A DNA stretch of 64,000 nucleotides from Stieleria varia. GTDB lineage: Bacteria; Planctomycetota; Planctomycetia; Pirellulales; Pirellulaceae. The notes beneath the pieces are model-generated. The model did not search any database. It saw only the letters and a program-made list of their open reading frames with translations, and was not told the origin of the DNA. Every line of letters begins with the position of its first letter. Position 1 is the stretch's first letter. Positions 1 to 8,479 of the stretch are shown piece after piece. A program made the translations under genes and the position numbers. The stretch spans positions 5,580,001 through 5,644,000 of the forward strand of contig NZ_CP151726.1 of NCBI RefSeq assembly GCF_038443385.1. The letters run 5' to 3'.

Positions 1-454
1 TCCCTGTCGGAGCATTTTGAATCACCCAGCCATTCGGCTCCAGCTTCTCGAACTGTGTGAGCATGATGTGTGCCGTCGCGGGGTTCACCTTCAACATCGA
101 GAGCTGAATCGGATCGATCTCGGACGGGACCTTGTGAACAGCGGAAGCGGGAACGGTGCGTTTTTCCGACCAATTGTTGTTGGCTAGCAGGATGACGCGG
201 TCGCCCGGTTGTAGATCTTTGACCGAGCTACCGCACTGTTCCAATTCGCCCGCCGCTTCCATTCCGATCGTCGAAGGTAATTTCGGCAAGGAACCGTAAC
301 GCCCCGCCAACACGGCCATGTCGGCTACGTTGATGGGAAACGCGAGAATCTTGACGACGACCTCCCACGCGGCAGGTGCGGTTGGCTCAGGAACATCCAC
401 GCAACGCGCGACGACGGACGGCTGGCCGAAACTACTGAACTGTATCTGTTTCAT
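1..454 (-). CDS. MECR/ETR1-like 2-enoyl thioester reductase, partial (cut by window start)
   Basis: The visible 151 codons begin at ATG 454 and run off the left edge. The translation resembles the N-terminal part of mitochondrial-type trans-2-enoyl-CoA/ACP reductases (MECR/ETR1) of the medium-chain dehydrogenase/reductase superfamily: FPINVAD at residues 39-45, IGMEAAG at 63-69, LQPGDRV at 81-87, VNPATAH at 123-129 and VIQNAP at 144-149, where the NADPH-binding fold begins. The family reduces alpha,beta-unsaturated thioesters with NADPH. Only 19 bases separate it from the stop of the oxoamine synthase gene upstream, so it is probably the last visible member of the PKS operon. Because the enoyl-reductase region of that PKS looks degenerate, this protein may supply enoyl reduction in trans (inference). 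A generic quinone-oxidoreductase-like role cannot be excluded with half the protein missing. Confidence 0.75.
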   Translation of the reverse strand, partial: MKQIQFSSFGQPSVVARCVDVPEPTAPAAWEVVVKILAFPINVADMAVLAGRYGSLPKLPSTIGMEAAGELEQCGSSVKDLQPGDRVILLANNNWSEKRTVPASAVHKVPSEIDPIQLSMLKVNPATAHIMLTQFEKLEPNGWVIQNAPTG

Positions 455-473
455 GATGCGGTTGCGTAGCGAA

Positions 474-1799
474 CTACATGACTCCCTTTGATTTAGGAGC
501 TCGTGCTAGGTTTTCGACGATGCAATCGATCGTTTCGTCCATTTGCTGCTGTGTGTGATTGCAGTTGATAAAGAAGCGCAATCTCGATTTGTCGCGAGGC
601 ACGATCGGGTACAGCATCGGGAATGAACAGATTCCCGCATCAAAGAGCTGAATGGATAGCCAAAGCGCCAACTCCGAGTCTCGGGTCATAATCGGGACGA
701 CACCGGAGTCCTTGCTGTTATAGGTGTCCAAGCCGTTCTCTTTCGCTTTCGCGAGGAAGTAGTCCGCGTTGGCTCGCAGCCTTGCCACGCGTTCGGGCTC
801 CGATTGCATGATTCGCAGCGATTCCAATCCGGCTGCCGTATTGGCCGGAGTCGGCGCGGCGCCATACAGTAGCACTCCAGGTGCGTAGTTCTTGAGGATC
901 GCCACAAGCGGTTTGGGACCAGCAACATAGCCACCACATGTTCCGAACGCTTTACTCATCGATCCGTACAGAATGTCGATGTCACTGGCTTTGATCGGAA
1001 AGTAGTCTGTGACTCCCAAGCCACGTGGGCCGATAACGCCCATCGAATGAGCTTCGTCGACCATCAACAGAGCACGATGCTTCTTCTTGATCTCGATCAA
1101 TCTCGGGACGTCGGGGATGTCACCGTCCATGCTGTAGACGCCTTCCACTAGGATCAGAACGCGTTCATGCTTTCCACGATGCTCTGTCAGCAATCGATCC
1201 AAAGCGTCGTAGTCGTTGTGGGGGAAACTGAGTCGTCGAGATGTTGTCATCTTGCATCCGACAAGGGCCGAGTTATGAATCAGCTCGTCGTAGATGATCA
1301 AATCCTGCGGTCGGCATAGATATCCAATGGTAAACGCATTGGTACTGTATCCACCGACGGAAACAACAGCGTCCTCGGTCCCCAACACTTTGCAGATCTC
1401 TTGCTCAAACTTCTGATGCAAGTCGACTTCGCCGGTAATCGAACGTCCCGATCCTGTGCTCGCGCCAAAGTCATCGATCGCTTGCTTGGCTGCCGCCTTG
1501 ACGCGTGGATCGCATGCGAGTGCCAAATAGTTGTAGCTGGAGTAATTGATCAGCTCGCGTCCCGCCAACGTTACCGTTGCGTCGGAAGAACCCACATGAG
1601 CGAGAAACTGGTTCTTGGAGTACTTCTGTTTTGCGTAGTACCACTCCATCGTCGTGAACTCTTTGTACTCCGGGAACAAAGAGAAGTCATAGAACGCGGG
1701 TTGAATCGGAATTGACCTGGCTGTTATTGATTGATCCGAGAAGTCGGCATTAAGATTCATGCCTTGGCGGATTCGATCGAGGCTGGATTTAAAGTTCAT
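474..1799 (-). CDS. alpha-oxoamine synthase (AONS/KBL/SPT-like, PLP-dependent)
   Basis: A 441-aa fold-type I PLP enzyme of the alpha-oxoamine synthase family, which condenses an acyl thioester with an amino acid, releasing CO2 and CoA or carrier protein (as in 8-amino-7-oxononanoate synthase, 2-amino-3-ketobutyrate ligase and serine palmitoyltransferase). Visible residues: the PLP-stacking His175 in DELIH, the DEAH motif at 248-251 for the pyridine nitrogen, and Schiff-base Lys283 in the segment YGSMSKAFG. About 45 extra N-terminal residues precede the usual core. It lies 65 bases after the PKS and 19 before a MECR-like reductase. That context argues against biotin synthesis and for decarboxylative release of a PKS-bound chain with an amino acid, giving an amino ketone (inference, by analogy with the FUM1/FUM8 pair of fumonisin biosynthesis). 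The start at ATG 1799 lacks a clear Shine-Dalgarno. Confidence 0.88.
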   Translation of the reverse strand: MNFKSSLDRIRQGMNLNADFSDQSITARSIPIQPAFYDFSLFPEYKEFTTMEWYYAKQKYSKNQFLAHVGSSDATVTLAGRELINYSSYNYLALACDPRVKAAAKQAIDDFGASTGSGRSITGEVDLHQKFEQEICKVLGTEDAVVSVGGYSTNAFTIGYLCRPQDLIIYDELIHNSALVGCKMTTSRRLSFPHNDYDALDRLLTEHRGKHERVLILVEGVYSMDGDIPDVPRLIEIKKKHRALLMVDEAHSMGVIGPRGLGVTDYFPIKASDIDILYGSMSKAFGTCGGYVAGPKPLVAILKNYAPGVLLYGAAPTPANTAAGLESLRIMQSEPERVARLRANADYFLAKAKENGLDTYNSKDSGVVPIMTRDSELALWLSIQLFDAGICSFPMLYPIVPRDKSRLRFFINCNHTQQQMDETIDCIVENLARAPKSKGVM

Positions 1800-1864
1800 G
1801 AAATGGGATTGCGTTTATAGGGCTACACGTACGGAGTTTTCTGAGAACACCTTGAAAGGGGAAA

Positions 1865-4800
1865 TCAGCCGGCAGTCAGCTGGGATTGCCCCTGCAGATT
1901 CAGCTTCTTGGCCGATTGCGCCGCCAGGGACCGAATGGTCGTGTCACCGATCAACTCCAAAACGGAGACGGAGAGACCAAGCTGTGTATCGAGTAACATT
2001 TGGATCTCTGTCGCCATCAGAGAATCGACGCCCAATTGATCGATCGATTTGTCGATCGGAATCGCCGCTGGATCCGATTTCAAGACGCTGGCAATGATTT
2101 CCAACATCAACGCCCCGAGCAGCTCAACTTGGTCGGCCGGATCGAGTTTGGAAAGCTCCTCAATCAATGCCTGCTTGGTTGACGAATCTTTGTCAGTCGA
2201 GTCAGCCTCGATCAACTTTTGAAAACGAGGTGACGTGGAACCGCGTGTTTCAAATCTGGCCCAGTCCGCCCAACTCGTGATCATGGTCACACCGAACTGC
2301 GGAACCTTTCTCGAAAGTCCGATTCGCAGCAACTCCAACGCTTCTGACGACTGGATTCCTCGTAGTCCGGTATATCGAAGAAACTGTTCCAGCTTTTCAT
2401 CGTTTGCGACAACGCCGACATCCGCGATGGCGCCCCAGTTGACACTCGTCCCAGGCAAACCCATTTGCTGTCTGAGGTGCGCCAATCCGTTGAGAAATCC
2501 GTTGGCAGCGCTGTAGGCCGATTGACGACTGTTACCCACAAGATTGGCGACCGAGGAATAGAGCACAAAATGATCAAGCTCAAGATCTCGAGTCAGCAGG
2601 TGCAGGTTCCATGCGCCCAATGCCTTGCTACGCATCACTTTGGTCAACGTTTCCAGGTCCATTTCCGCGATCGGCTGGTCCAGGATGACGGCTCCCGAGT
2701 GAAACACGCCTTTCAAAGCAGGCATGTTCGATGTAATTTGCTGAAGTACTCGCTCCACAGCCTGAAGGTCAGATGTGTCGCATGCCGCATGGACAACGTG
2801 AACTCCGAGCGAACTCAGCTCGTCAACGAATCGGCATCGGTCGTCCGTGTCCGCACCCGTTCGCCCCGTCAGCACGAGGTTTCGGGCACCGTGCTGAACG
2901 AGCCATTGGGCCGTCCTTCGCCCAAAACCGCCGAAACCACCAGTGACCAGATAGGTTGCATCTGGCGAAAAACTCAAATCGTCGACGGTGACCACAGGCA
3001 GGTCTCCGCCATCGGTTTCAAAGTGGAGGACCAGTTGCGCGTTGGTGTCCGCGAGCGGCAGCTTCTGCCATCCAAGATCCGCGATGGTGATCTCAAGGGA
3101 GGGAGCCGGAGCCAGTTCACCGGCCTCAAAACGTTTGATCACATTGCCAATTGCATTCGACATAGCGTCCCGTCGACGCATCAGCACACTCAGGTCGGTG
3201 CGTACGATCGAGTTCACTTGACTGGGCAACTCGACCGATCCAGAGACTGAATCGAGGTCCATGATCGTTCCGCCAGGTGCGATCATGTGAAAGCCATAGT
3301 ATTCTTGCCAGTTCGCAAGCGGTGCAGCGAGCAAGTCAAAGCCTACTCCATCGGTTTGCTCTCGAACGGCCTGGGCGATCCCTTCGGGACAGTACGAATA
3401 GACCGAGACTCCTGGCACCAGTGTGGCATCCTGTCTGGCTTCATCTTGGCACAACATCGCCACTCTCATACCGCGTCGGGACAAAGCCATTGCAACGGTA
3501 AAACCGAGCGTGTCGGCAACCACTAATGCGAGCTGACCGCTTTGAGCGGCAGACGCCGTTGCGGCACACTCGGCCCGGACACCATGTTCGATGACAGTCA
3601 ACAATCCTGCTGCATCGGTCGAAGCGTTTATTTGTTCAAGAAAGAACGAGCTTCTGTCTCCGATCCTGTGACTCACCAAGTCAGCCGGCGCGAAACCCGC
3701 TACTCTCATCCCAGGTGACAGATCACGTACGGCATCACCGACCGAAAGCACCGTCGCGACGACTTCTACCAAAGGTTGCGAGATGGAGTCAGCGGTCTGA
3801 TTCTGCAAGAGATCTTCTGGGACCAGTGTCGTGTCGATCCGCAGTTGGATTGCTTCAGGCGAAAGACTCGGCAATTGACACGCTACGACCCGGGCCGTTC
3901 CAACACTTTCGCAGTCAGGACGCAACGGTCGGACCAGAACCGGGTGCTGTTCATCAAGTGGACAACGCTGTACGAGATCATCTGAGAGCACGGTGCTGTC
4001 CAGCAGTTCGCTATGAAGCCGAAAGCTGCCCCTCAAGGCGACTTCGTCATGCTCACTGTCGCAGAGCAACTCCAACGTGAGGTTGTCCAATACTGTTTCA
4101 TCAACATGCTCAGGCAGGTCAATCGACGAGAACCGATGTCCCTCCAGTTCGTTGAATGCCACTCGTGTGAAACCGTTCAATGCAGATTGCGCGGGCTCAA
4201 CAGATGAGTCCTGTTGATTGACCTCACAGGCATTCTGGGTCACCACATACGCTCTTGGCGGACGTTCGCTACAGTGAGTCAACATCGCTTGCGTGATGGT
4301 GACGATGACGCCAATCGCGACTTCACCCGTGGGATCCTCTGATTCAGTCTTGGATGACAACCCATGCAAAAAAGCGATTCCGTCCAAATCCCCTACGGAC
4401 TCCATCAATTTCCCCGCGTCTTCACAAGAGTTCTGCCGCAGAATGTATCTGCGGCCATCCTGCCGAAAGGAATCACCGAATGCGACCGTGCCAGAAACCC
4501 TCGCACCGAAACGTTCCAGTTGATCAATGGTTGTTTGAGCGATCTCGTTTTCATCTCCCACGATCAACCAGTGCCCAAGACGCTTTGGCTCGGAGAGAGT
4601 TTCGCCATAGGTCCAGTCGTAACGTAGGACCTGTCGCTTGATTCGATCGCCGAATCGATCTCGGCGTTCACGCTTTGCAGCAGCCGTCAATTGCATTCCA
4701 CGCAGAGCACCGACGACCGTCCCGTCTACGGTCATCAAGGTTAGATCGCACTCGATGCGGCGGTCATCTTGCGAAACCCGCTCGGCCAGACACGTCAACT

Positions 4801-7800
4801 CACCGGGGAGATTAGCCGCGTAAATACACAGTTCATCGAATCCGGTTGGCAGATACGTCGTATCCGATTCACCCAACATCAGCATCAAAGATTGAAAACA
4901 GGCGTCCAGCAGGGTCGGGTGCAATAGGTACTGGTTCAGATTGTGTTGCAGATCGCTGTTGACTTCGACGCGAGTGAAAACCATGTCACCGGATTCGCTA
5001 CGACGAAGCTCTCGGATGGTTTGGAATGCGGGACCATAGCTCAAGCCGATCGAATCAAGGTCGCGATAGAACGCTTCGATATCCTGCGTAACGGGCGTGA
5101 GGTCCAGAAGACTCTCCCGGCTGTTTTGCCCGCACTGAAAATGCTCTATTCCAGAAAGCTTGGCGGTCACATGAACTTGCCCGGCACCCAGTCGCCCGTT
5201 TTCGAGACTTCGGATCGTCGCGGAACGGTTCATCGGTTCGTAGGTCGTGACACTATCGAGACCACGCTCCGCCGTAATGATCATCGGAGCGCTAATCAAG
5301 AGATCTCGAACTGCGAAACCCTTTGCGTCGGGATGTTTGATCGCTGCCAGTTCCAAGAGGGCTTCGATGTAGCCTGCTGCGGGCAAAATCGGCATCCCCG
5401 AGACGACGTGATCTCGAAGGTAAAGGACCGTTTCATGGTCGAAATCGTTTCGGTAGACCGGTGCCCCCGGCGCTTCTTGAATGCCCAAGATCGGGTGGTC
5501 AATCGGCGCAATGCGGTCTTGCTTGGCGCGATCGTTTTCCACCCAATGAAACTCACGCTGCCAAGCGTAGTTGGGCAGTCGAATCAACTCGCCCTCTGGA
5601 TAGTACCGGAGCCAATCGATCTGACAGCCACTCGCATGAACTCCGGCAACGCCGCGTCGCAACGTGTTTTGCTCAGTCATCTTTCGACGCAGAGTGTGCA
5701 GGTTTCGACAGTCCGCTCCGGCGGCCTTGGCACAATCACGAATCGATGTCGTCAACACCGGGTGCGGGCCGATTTCAAAGAATGTGTTGAATCCGGACTG
5801 CAAGAGCGACTGGATCGCGGTCGAGAATTCAACGGGCTGGCGGACGTTCTCGGGCCAGTAATCTGCGCCGTACGTGATTCCGTGAACGATCTCACCGGTA
5901 ACGGTCGAATAAAGCGGCAACTTCGGCTCGGCCGGTCGCACATCGACCAACGCATGACGAAGTTCGTCGAGGATGGGATCCATCATTGGACTGTGATAAG
6001 GCACCTCAACATCGAGAAGTTTATTGAAGATCTCGTCGCAGGTGAGCTCTGCTGCGATATCGGAGATCGTGTCCGCGTCACCTGCAATCGTGACGTTGCT
6101 GGGTCCGTTGACCGCCGCGACGGAGACTTTGTCGCTGCGATCTCCGATCCGACTCAGCACTTGCTCTTTGCTAAGTCCCACTGCCAGCATTGAACCGGTG
6201 CCCTTGCACGTCGCCTGCAATCGGCTGCGGTGATAACAAACCGTCATCGCATCACGCAGCGACAACGCTCCTGCAGCGTAGGCAGATCCCAACTCACCGA
6301 CGGAATGCCCCACCACCGCACCTGGACGAATTCCGGCGTCCTTGAGAACGGCAAGCAATCCGATTTGGATCAAGAAATTACAGGGTTGAGCAAACTCCGT
6401 TCGTGTGATCTGCGAGGACGCTTCATCCTTGAGCATCTCCTGCAGTGCGGAGAAACCAGCAATATCAACGAAGACGGAATCCGCTTCATCGACCGCTTGT
6501 CGATAAACAGGCTCTGACTGGTAAAGCTCCTGTCCCATCGCCCACCACTGTGGTCCCATGCCTGTAAAGACAAACACCGGCTCACGTTTTCCCTGAAAGG
6601 GCTCGGTGTCACGGACGACGTTCTCGTGATCTTCGCCTTTCGCCAAAGCGTCCAATCCGGCGATTAGTTGAGCGCGGTCGTTGCCCATGACCACTGAACG
6701 AGAGGAAAGATGGGCTCGGTGAAATGCTGCGGTGTGTAGAAAATCGATCAGGTCAACATTCGTGTCGCGGAGCAACTCGGCGTACTTGCCAGCCAACGCC
6801 GTAACGGCCGCATCGCTGCGTGCGGAGATGGGCAGCATGTGCGGCATGCTCTTGCAGATCGTGTCTGCCGGGCTGGCCACTAAGCTGGACGCGGATCGTG
6901 GCAAGTCGGACGCCGGCGGAGCGGCCTCCAGGATCACGTGCGCGTTGGAACCTCCATACCCGAACGAATTGACGGCCACTCGCAGCGGCCCATGCTCGTC
7001 CCCAACACTCATCATTTCATCCGACAGGCGAACGTTCCACTCGTCCGCTGGTATTCCAGGATTAGGAGTCTCCAGGCTTGCCAATGGTGTGGCCTGTTGA
7101 TTCAGCACCGTCAGAGTGGCTTTGATGATCCCCGCCACACCGGCCGCCGCTTCCAAGTGTCCGATATTGCTCTTGATGGAACCGACGACGACAGGGCCAC
7201 GATTCTTTTCTCGACGCGCCCTTCCATAGACAGCACCGATGGCCTTCGTCTCGGTGGGGTCGCCAATCGCCGTCCCTGTTCCATGACACTCGACATAATG
7301 GATCGATGCCGGATCAATCTGGTTCCGCAGGCAAACGTCCTCGATCAACTCACGTTGAGCATCGCCACTGGGCATGGAGATTCCTGGCGTTCGACCGTCT
7401 TGGTTGATACCGGTCGCGATCACTGTCGCCAAGATCGGATCACCGTCCTGGATCGCTTGATCCAGTGGCTTGACCAACACGATACCAGCACCTTCGCCAC
7501 GCCCGTAACCATCGCCGCGCGAGTCAAACGATTTGCACTGGCCATCACGTGACAGAAAGGCTCCCTTGCACATGCCCATCGGATACTCGGGACGAAGCAT
7601 CACATTCGATCCGCCCACGATCGCCATCTCACCATCACCACGCCAGAGATCTTGGCAAGCGACGTGAAACGCCACTAATGACGATGAGCAGGCAGTATCG
7701 ATGGACAGGCTGGGACCGCGAAAGTCAAACGTATGCGAGATGCGATTGGACAACATCGTCATCATCATTCCCGCAGCGGTGTTCTGATTGATCGCAGAAC

Positions 7801-8230
7801 GATTGGAAGCGGACATCTGCGTGATCATGTGATCGAGCATGAATCCGCCAACATAGACTCCGACTTTTCGTCCGGAGTATTGCGGCAAAATCATCCCCGA
7901 GTTCTCGAACGCTTCCCAAACGACCTCAAGAAGCAAACGCTGTTGCGGGTCCATGTTTTCAGCGTCACGCGGAGATATCCCAAAGAACCCCGCGTCAAAT
8001 TGCTGAACGTCGTGCGTGAGAAAGCCGCCGCGTCGAAGGTATGACTTTCCCTTTGCGATCGCGTTGGACGAGTAGTATCGATCGACCGTCCATCTGTCCG
8101 GAGGGACGGTGTCGATCGCGCTGAAACGATTTTTCAGTGCGTTCCAAAGTGCCTCGATGCTTTCAAGTCCTTTGGGAAAACGACAGGCCATGCCCACGAT
8201 TGCGAGCGGCTTCCTTGTTTTATCTGACAT
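1865..8230 (-). CDS. single-module reducing type I polyketide synthase (KS-AT-DH-degenerate ER-KR-ACP)
   Basis: A 2121-aa multidomain synthase. KS about 1-435 has Cys181 in DTACSSS, His316 in HGTGT and His358 in NIGH. AT about 550-845 has Ser643 in GHSVGE and VPYHS with His746, which is closer to malonyl than methylmalonyl signatures. DH about 910-1185 has His941 in HVVSGMPILP and Asp1109 in HPTLLDA. A structural KR half spans about 1215-1380. An ER-like region at about 1430-1740 lacks a recognisable glycine-rich NADPH loop. The catalytic KR half at about 1755-1985 has TGGFGGFG and Tyr1906 in SAYSAAN. ACP about 2020-2100 has Ser2070 in GVDSL. There is no thioesterase, which fits release by the adjacent oxoamine synthase. 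One module with one ACP suggests iterative use. ATG 8230 is chosen over TTG 8233 because GAGGA sits just upstream. Product unknown. Confidence 0.95.
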   Translation of the reverse strand: MSDKTRKPLAIVGMACRFPKGLESIEALWNALKNRFSAIDTVPPDRWTVDRYYSSNAIAKGKSYLRRGGFLTHDVQQFDAGFFGISPRDAENMDPQQRLLLEVVWEAFENSGMILPQYSGRKVGVYVGGFMLDHMITQMSASNRSAINQNTAAGMMMTMLSNRISHTFDFRGPSLSIDTACSSSLVAFHVACQDLWRGDGEMAIVGGSNVMLRPEYPMGMCKGAFLSRDGQCKSFDSRGDGYGRGEGAGIVLVKPLDQAIQDGDPILATVIATGINQDGRTPGISMPSGDAQRELIEDVCLRNQIDPASIHYVECHGTGTAIGDPTETKAIGAVYGRARREKNRGPVVVGSIKSNIGHLEAAAGVAGIIKATLTVLNQQATPLASLETPNPGIPADEWNVRLSDEMMSVGDEHGPLRVAVNSFGYGGSNAHVILEAAPPASDLPRSASSLVASPADTICKSMPHMLPISARSDAAVTALAGKYAELLRDTNVDLIDFLHTAAFHRAHLSSRSVVMGNDRAQLIAGLDALAKGEDHENVVRDTEPFQGKREPVFVFTGMGPQWWAMGQELYQSEPVYRQAVDEADSVFVDIAGFSALQEMLKDEASSQITRTEFAQPCNFLIQIGLLAVLKDAGIRPGAVVGHSVGELGSAYAAGALSLRDAMTVCYHRSRLQATCKGTGSMLAVGLSKEQVLSRIGDRSDKVSVAAVNGPSNVTIAGDADTISDIAAELTCDEIFNKLLDVEVPYHSPMMDPILDELRHALVDVRPAEPKLPLYSTVTGEIVHGITYGADYWPENVRQPVEFSTAIQSLLQSGFNTFFEIGPHPVLTTSIRDCAKAAGADCRNLHTLRRKMTEQNTLRRGVAGVHASGCQIDWLRYYPEGELIRLPNYAWQREFHWVENDRAKQDRIAPIDHPILGIQEAPGAPVYRNDFDHETVLYLRDHVVSGMPILPAAGYIEALLELAAIKHPDAKGFAVRDLLISAPMIITAERGLDSVTTYEPMNRSATIRSLENGRLGAGQVHVTAKLSGIEHFQCGQNSRESLLDLTPVTQDIEAFYRDLDSIGLSYGPAFQTIRELRRSESGDMVFTRVEVNSDLQHNLNQYLLHPTLLDACFQSLMLMLGESDTTYLPTGFDELCIYAANLPGELTCLAERVSQDDRRIECDLTLMTVDGTVVGALRGMQLTAAAKRERRDRFGDRIKRQVLRYDWTYGETLSEPKRLGHWLIVGDENEIAQTTIDQLERFGARVSGTVAFGDSFRQDGRRYILRQNSCEDAGKLMESVGDLDGIAFLHGLSSKTESEDPTGEVAIGVIVTITQAMLTHCSERPPRAYVVTQNACEVNQQDSSVEPAQSALNGFTRVAFNELEGHRFSSIDLPEHVDETVLDNLTLELLCDSEHDEVALRGSFRLHSELLDSTVLSDDLVQRCPLDEQHPVLVRPLRPDCESVGTARVVACQLPSLSPEAIQLRIDTTLVPEDLLQNQTADSISQPLVEVVATVLSVGDAVRDLSPGMRVAGFAPADLVSHRIGDRSSFFLEQINASTDAAGLLTVIEHGVRAECAATASAAQSGQLALVVADTLGFTVAMALSRRGMRVAMLCQDEARQDATLVPGVSVYSYCPEGIAQAVREQTDGVGFDLLAAPLANWQEYYGFHMIAPGGTIMDLDSVSGSVELPSQVNSIVRTDLSVLMRRRDAMSNAIGNVIKRFEAGELAPAPSLEITIADLGWQKLPLADTNAQLVLHFETDGGDLPVVTVDDLSFSPDATYLVTGGFGGFGRRTAQWLVQHGARNLVLTGRTGADTDDRCRFVDELSSLGVHVVHAACDTSDLQAVERVLQQITSNMPALKGVFHSGAVILDQPIAEMDLETLTKVMRSKALGAWNLHLLTRDLELDHFVLYSSVANLVGNSRQSAYSAANGFLNGLAHLRQQMGLPGTSVNWGAIADVGVVANDEKLEQFLRYTGLRGIQSSEALELLRIGLSRKVPQFGVTMITSWADWARFETRGSTSPRFQKLIEADSTDKDSSTKQALIEELSKLDPADQVELLGALMLEIIASVLKSDPAAIPIDKSIDQLGVDSLMATEIQMLLDTQLGLSVSVLELIGDTTIRSLAAQSAKKLNLQGQSQLTAG

Positions 8231-8479
8231 CAAGTCCTCGGCGCATTCCTATCATCGGAGAGTGCAAATGAATCCATCGGTTCCGGGAAAAAAGTTCCGG
8301 AACTTCATCTGAAATCAAGTGCGACCGTTGACCGGAGCACGGGGACAGCCAAGAAACGACCGTCATGAGAGAATTCACGATCGCGGTGATCGAGCGTCGG
8401 CGCAATCCGCGCAATCGTTACGCGAAGGGAGGGAAACAGGTCCCAGAGTGACGAAGAACTTTTCTCGGAATCGACCGAT
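8231..8479. other. intergenic region upstream of the PKS
   Basis: These 249 bases lie between the start of the PKS gene and the end of the outer-membrane efflux gene on the same strand. I see no gene and no strong terminator hairpin. The region probably holds the PKS promoter or is simply an operon gap; the sequence alone does not decide. Confidence 0.4.

Noticed and set aside
474-1799. BioF for biotin synthesis
   Set aside because: No other bio gene is nearby, and the PKS and enoyl-reductase context with a long N-terminal extension points to another role.
4943-6193. 416-codon open frame antisense to the PKS
   Set aside because: It is a shadow of the PKS coding strand; the translation has no domain features, and the opposite strand carries intact AT/DH motifs.
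1865-8230. PUFA synthase (PfaA-type)
   Set aside because: Only one ACP is present, there is no PfaD-like partner, and the oxoamine synthase neighbour points elsewhere.
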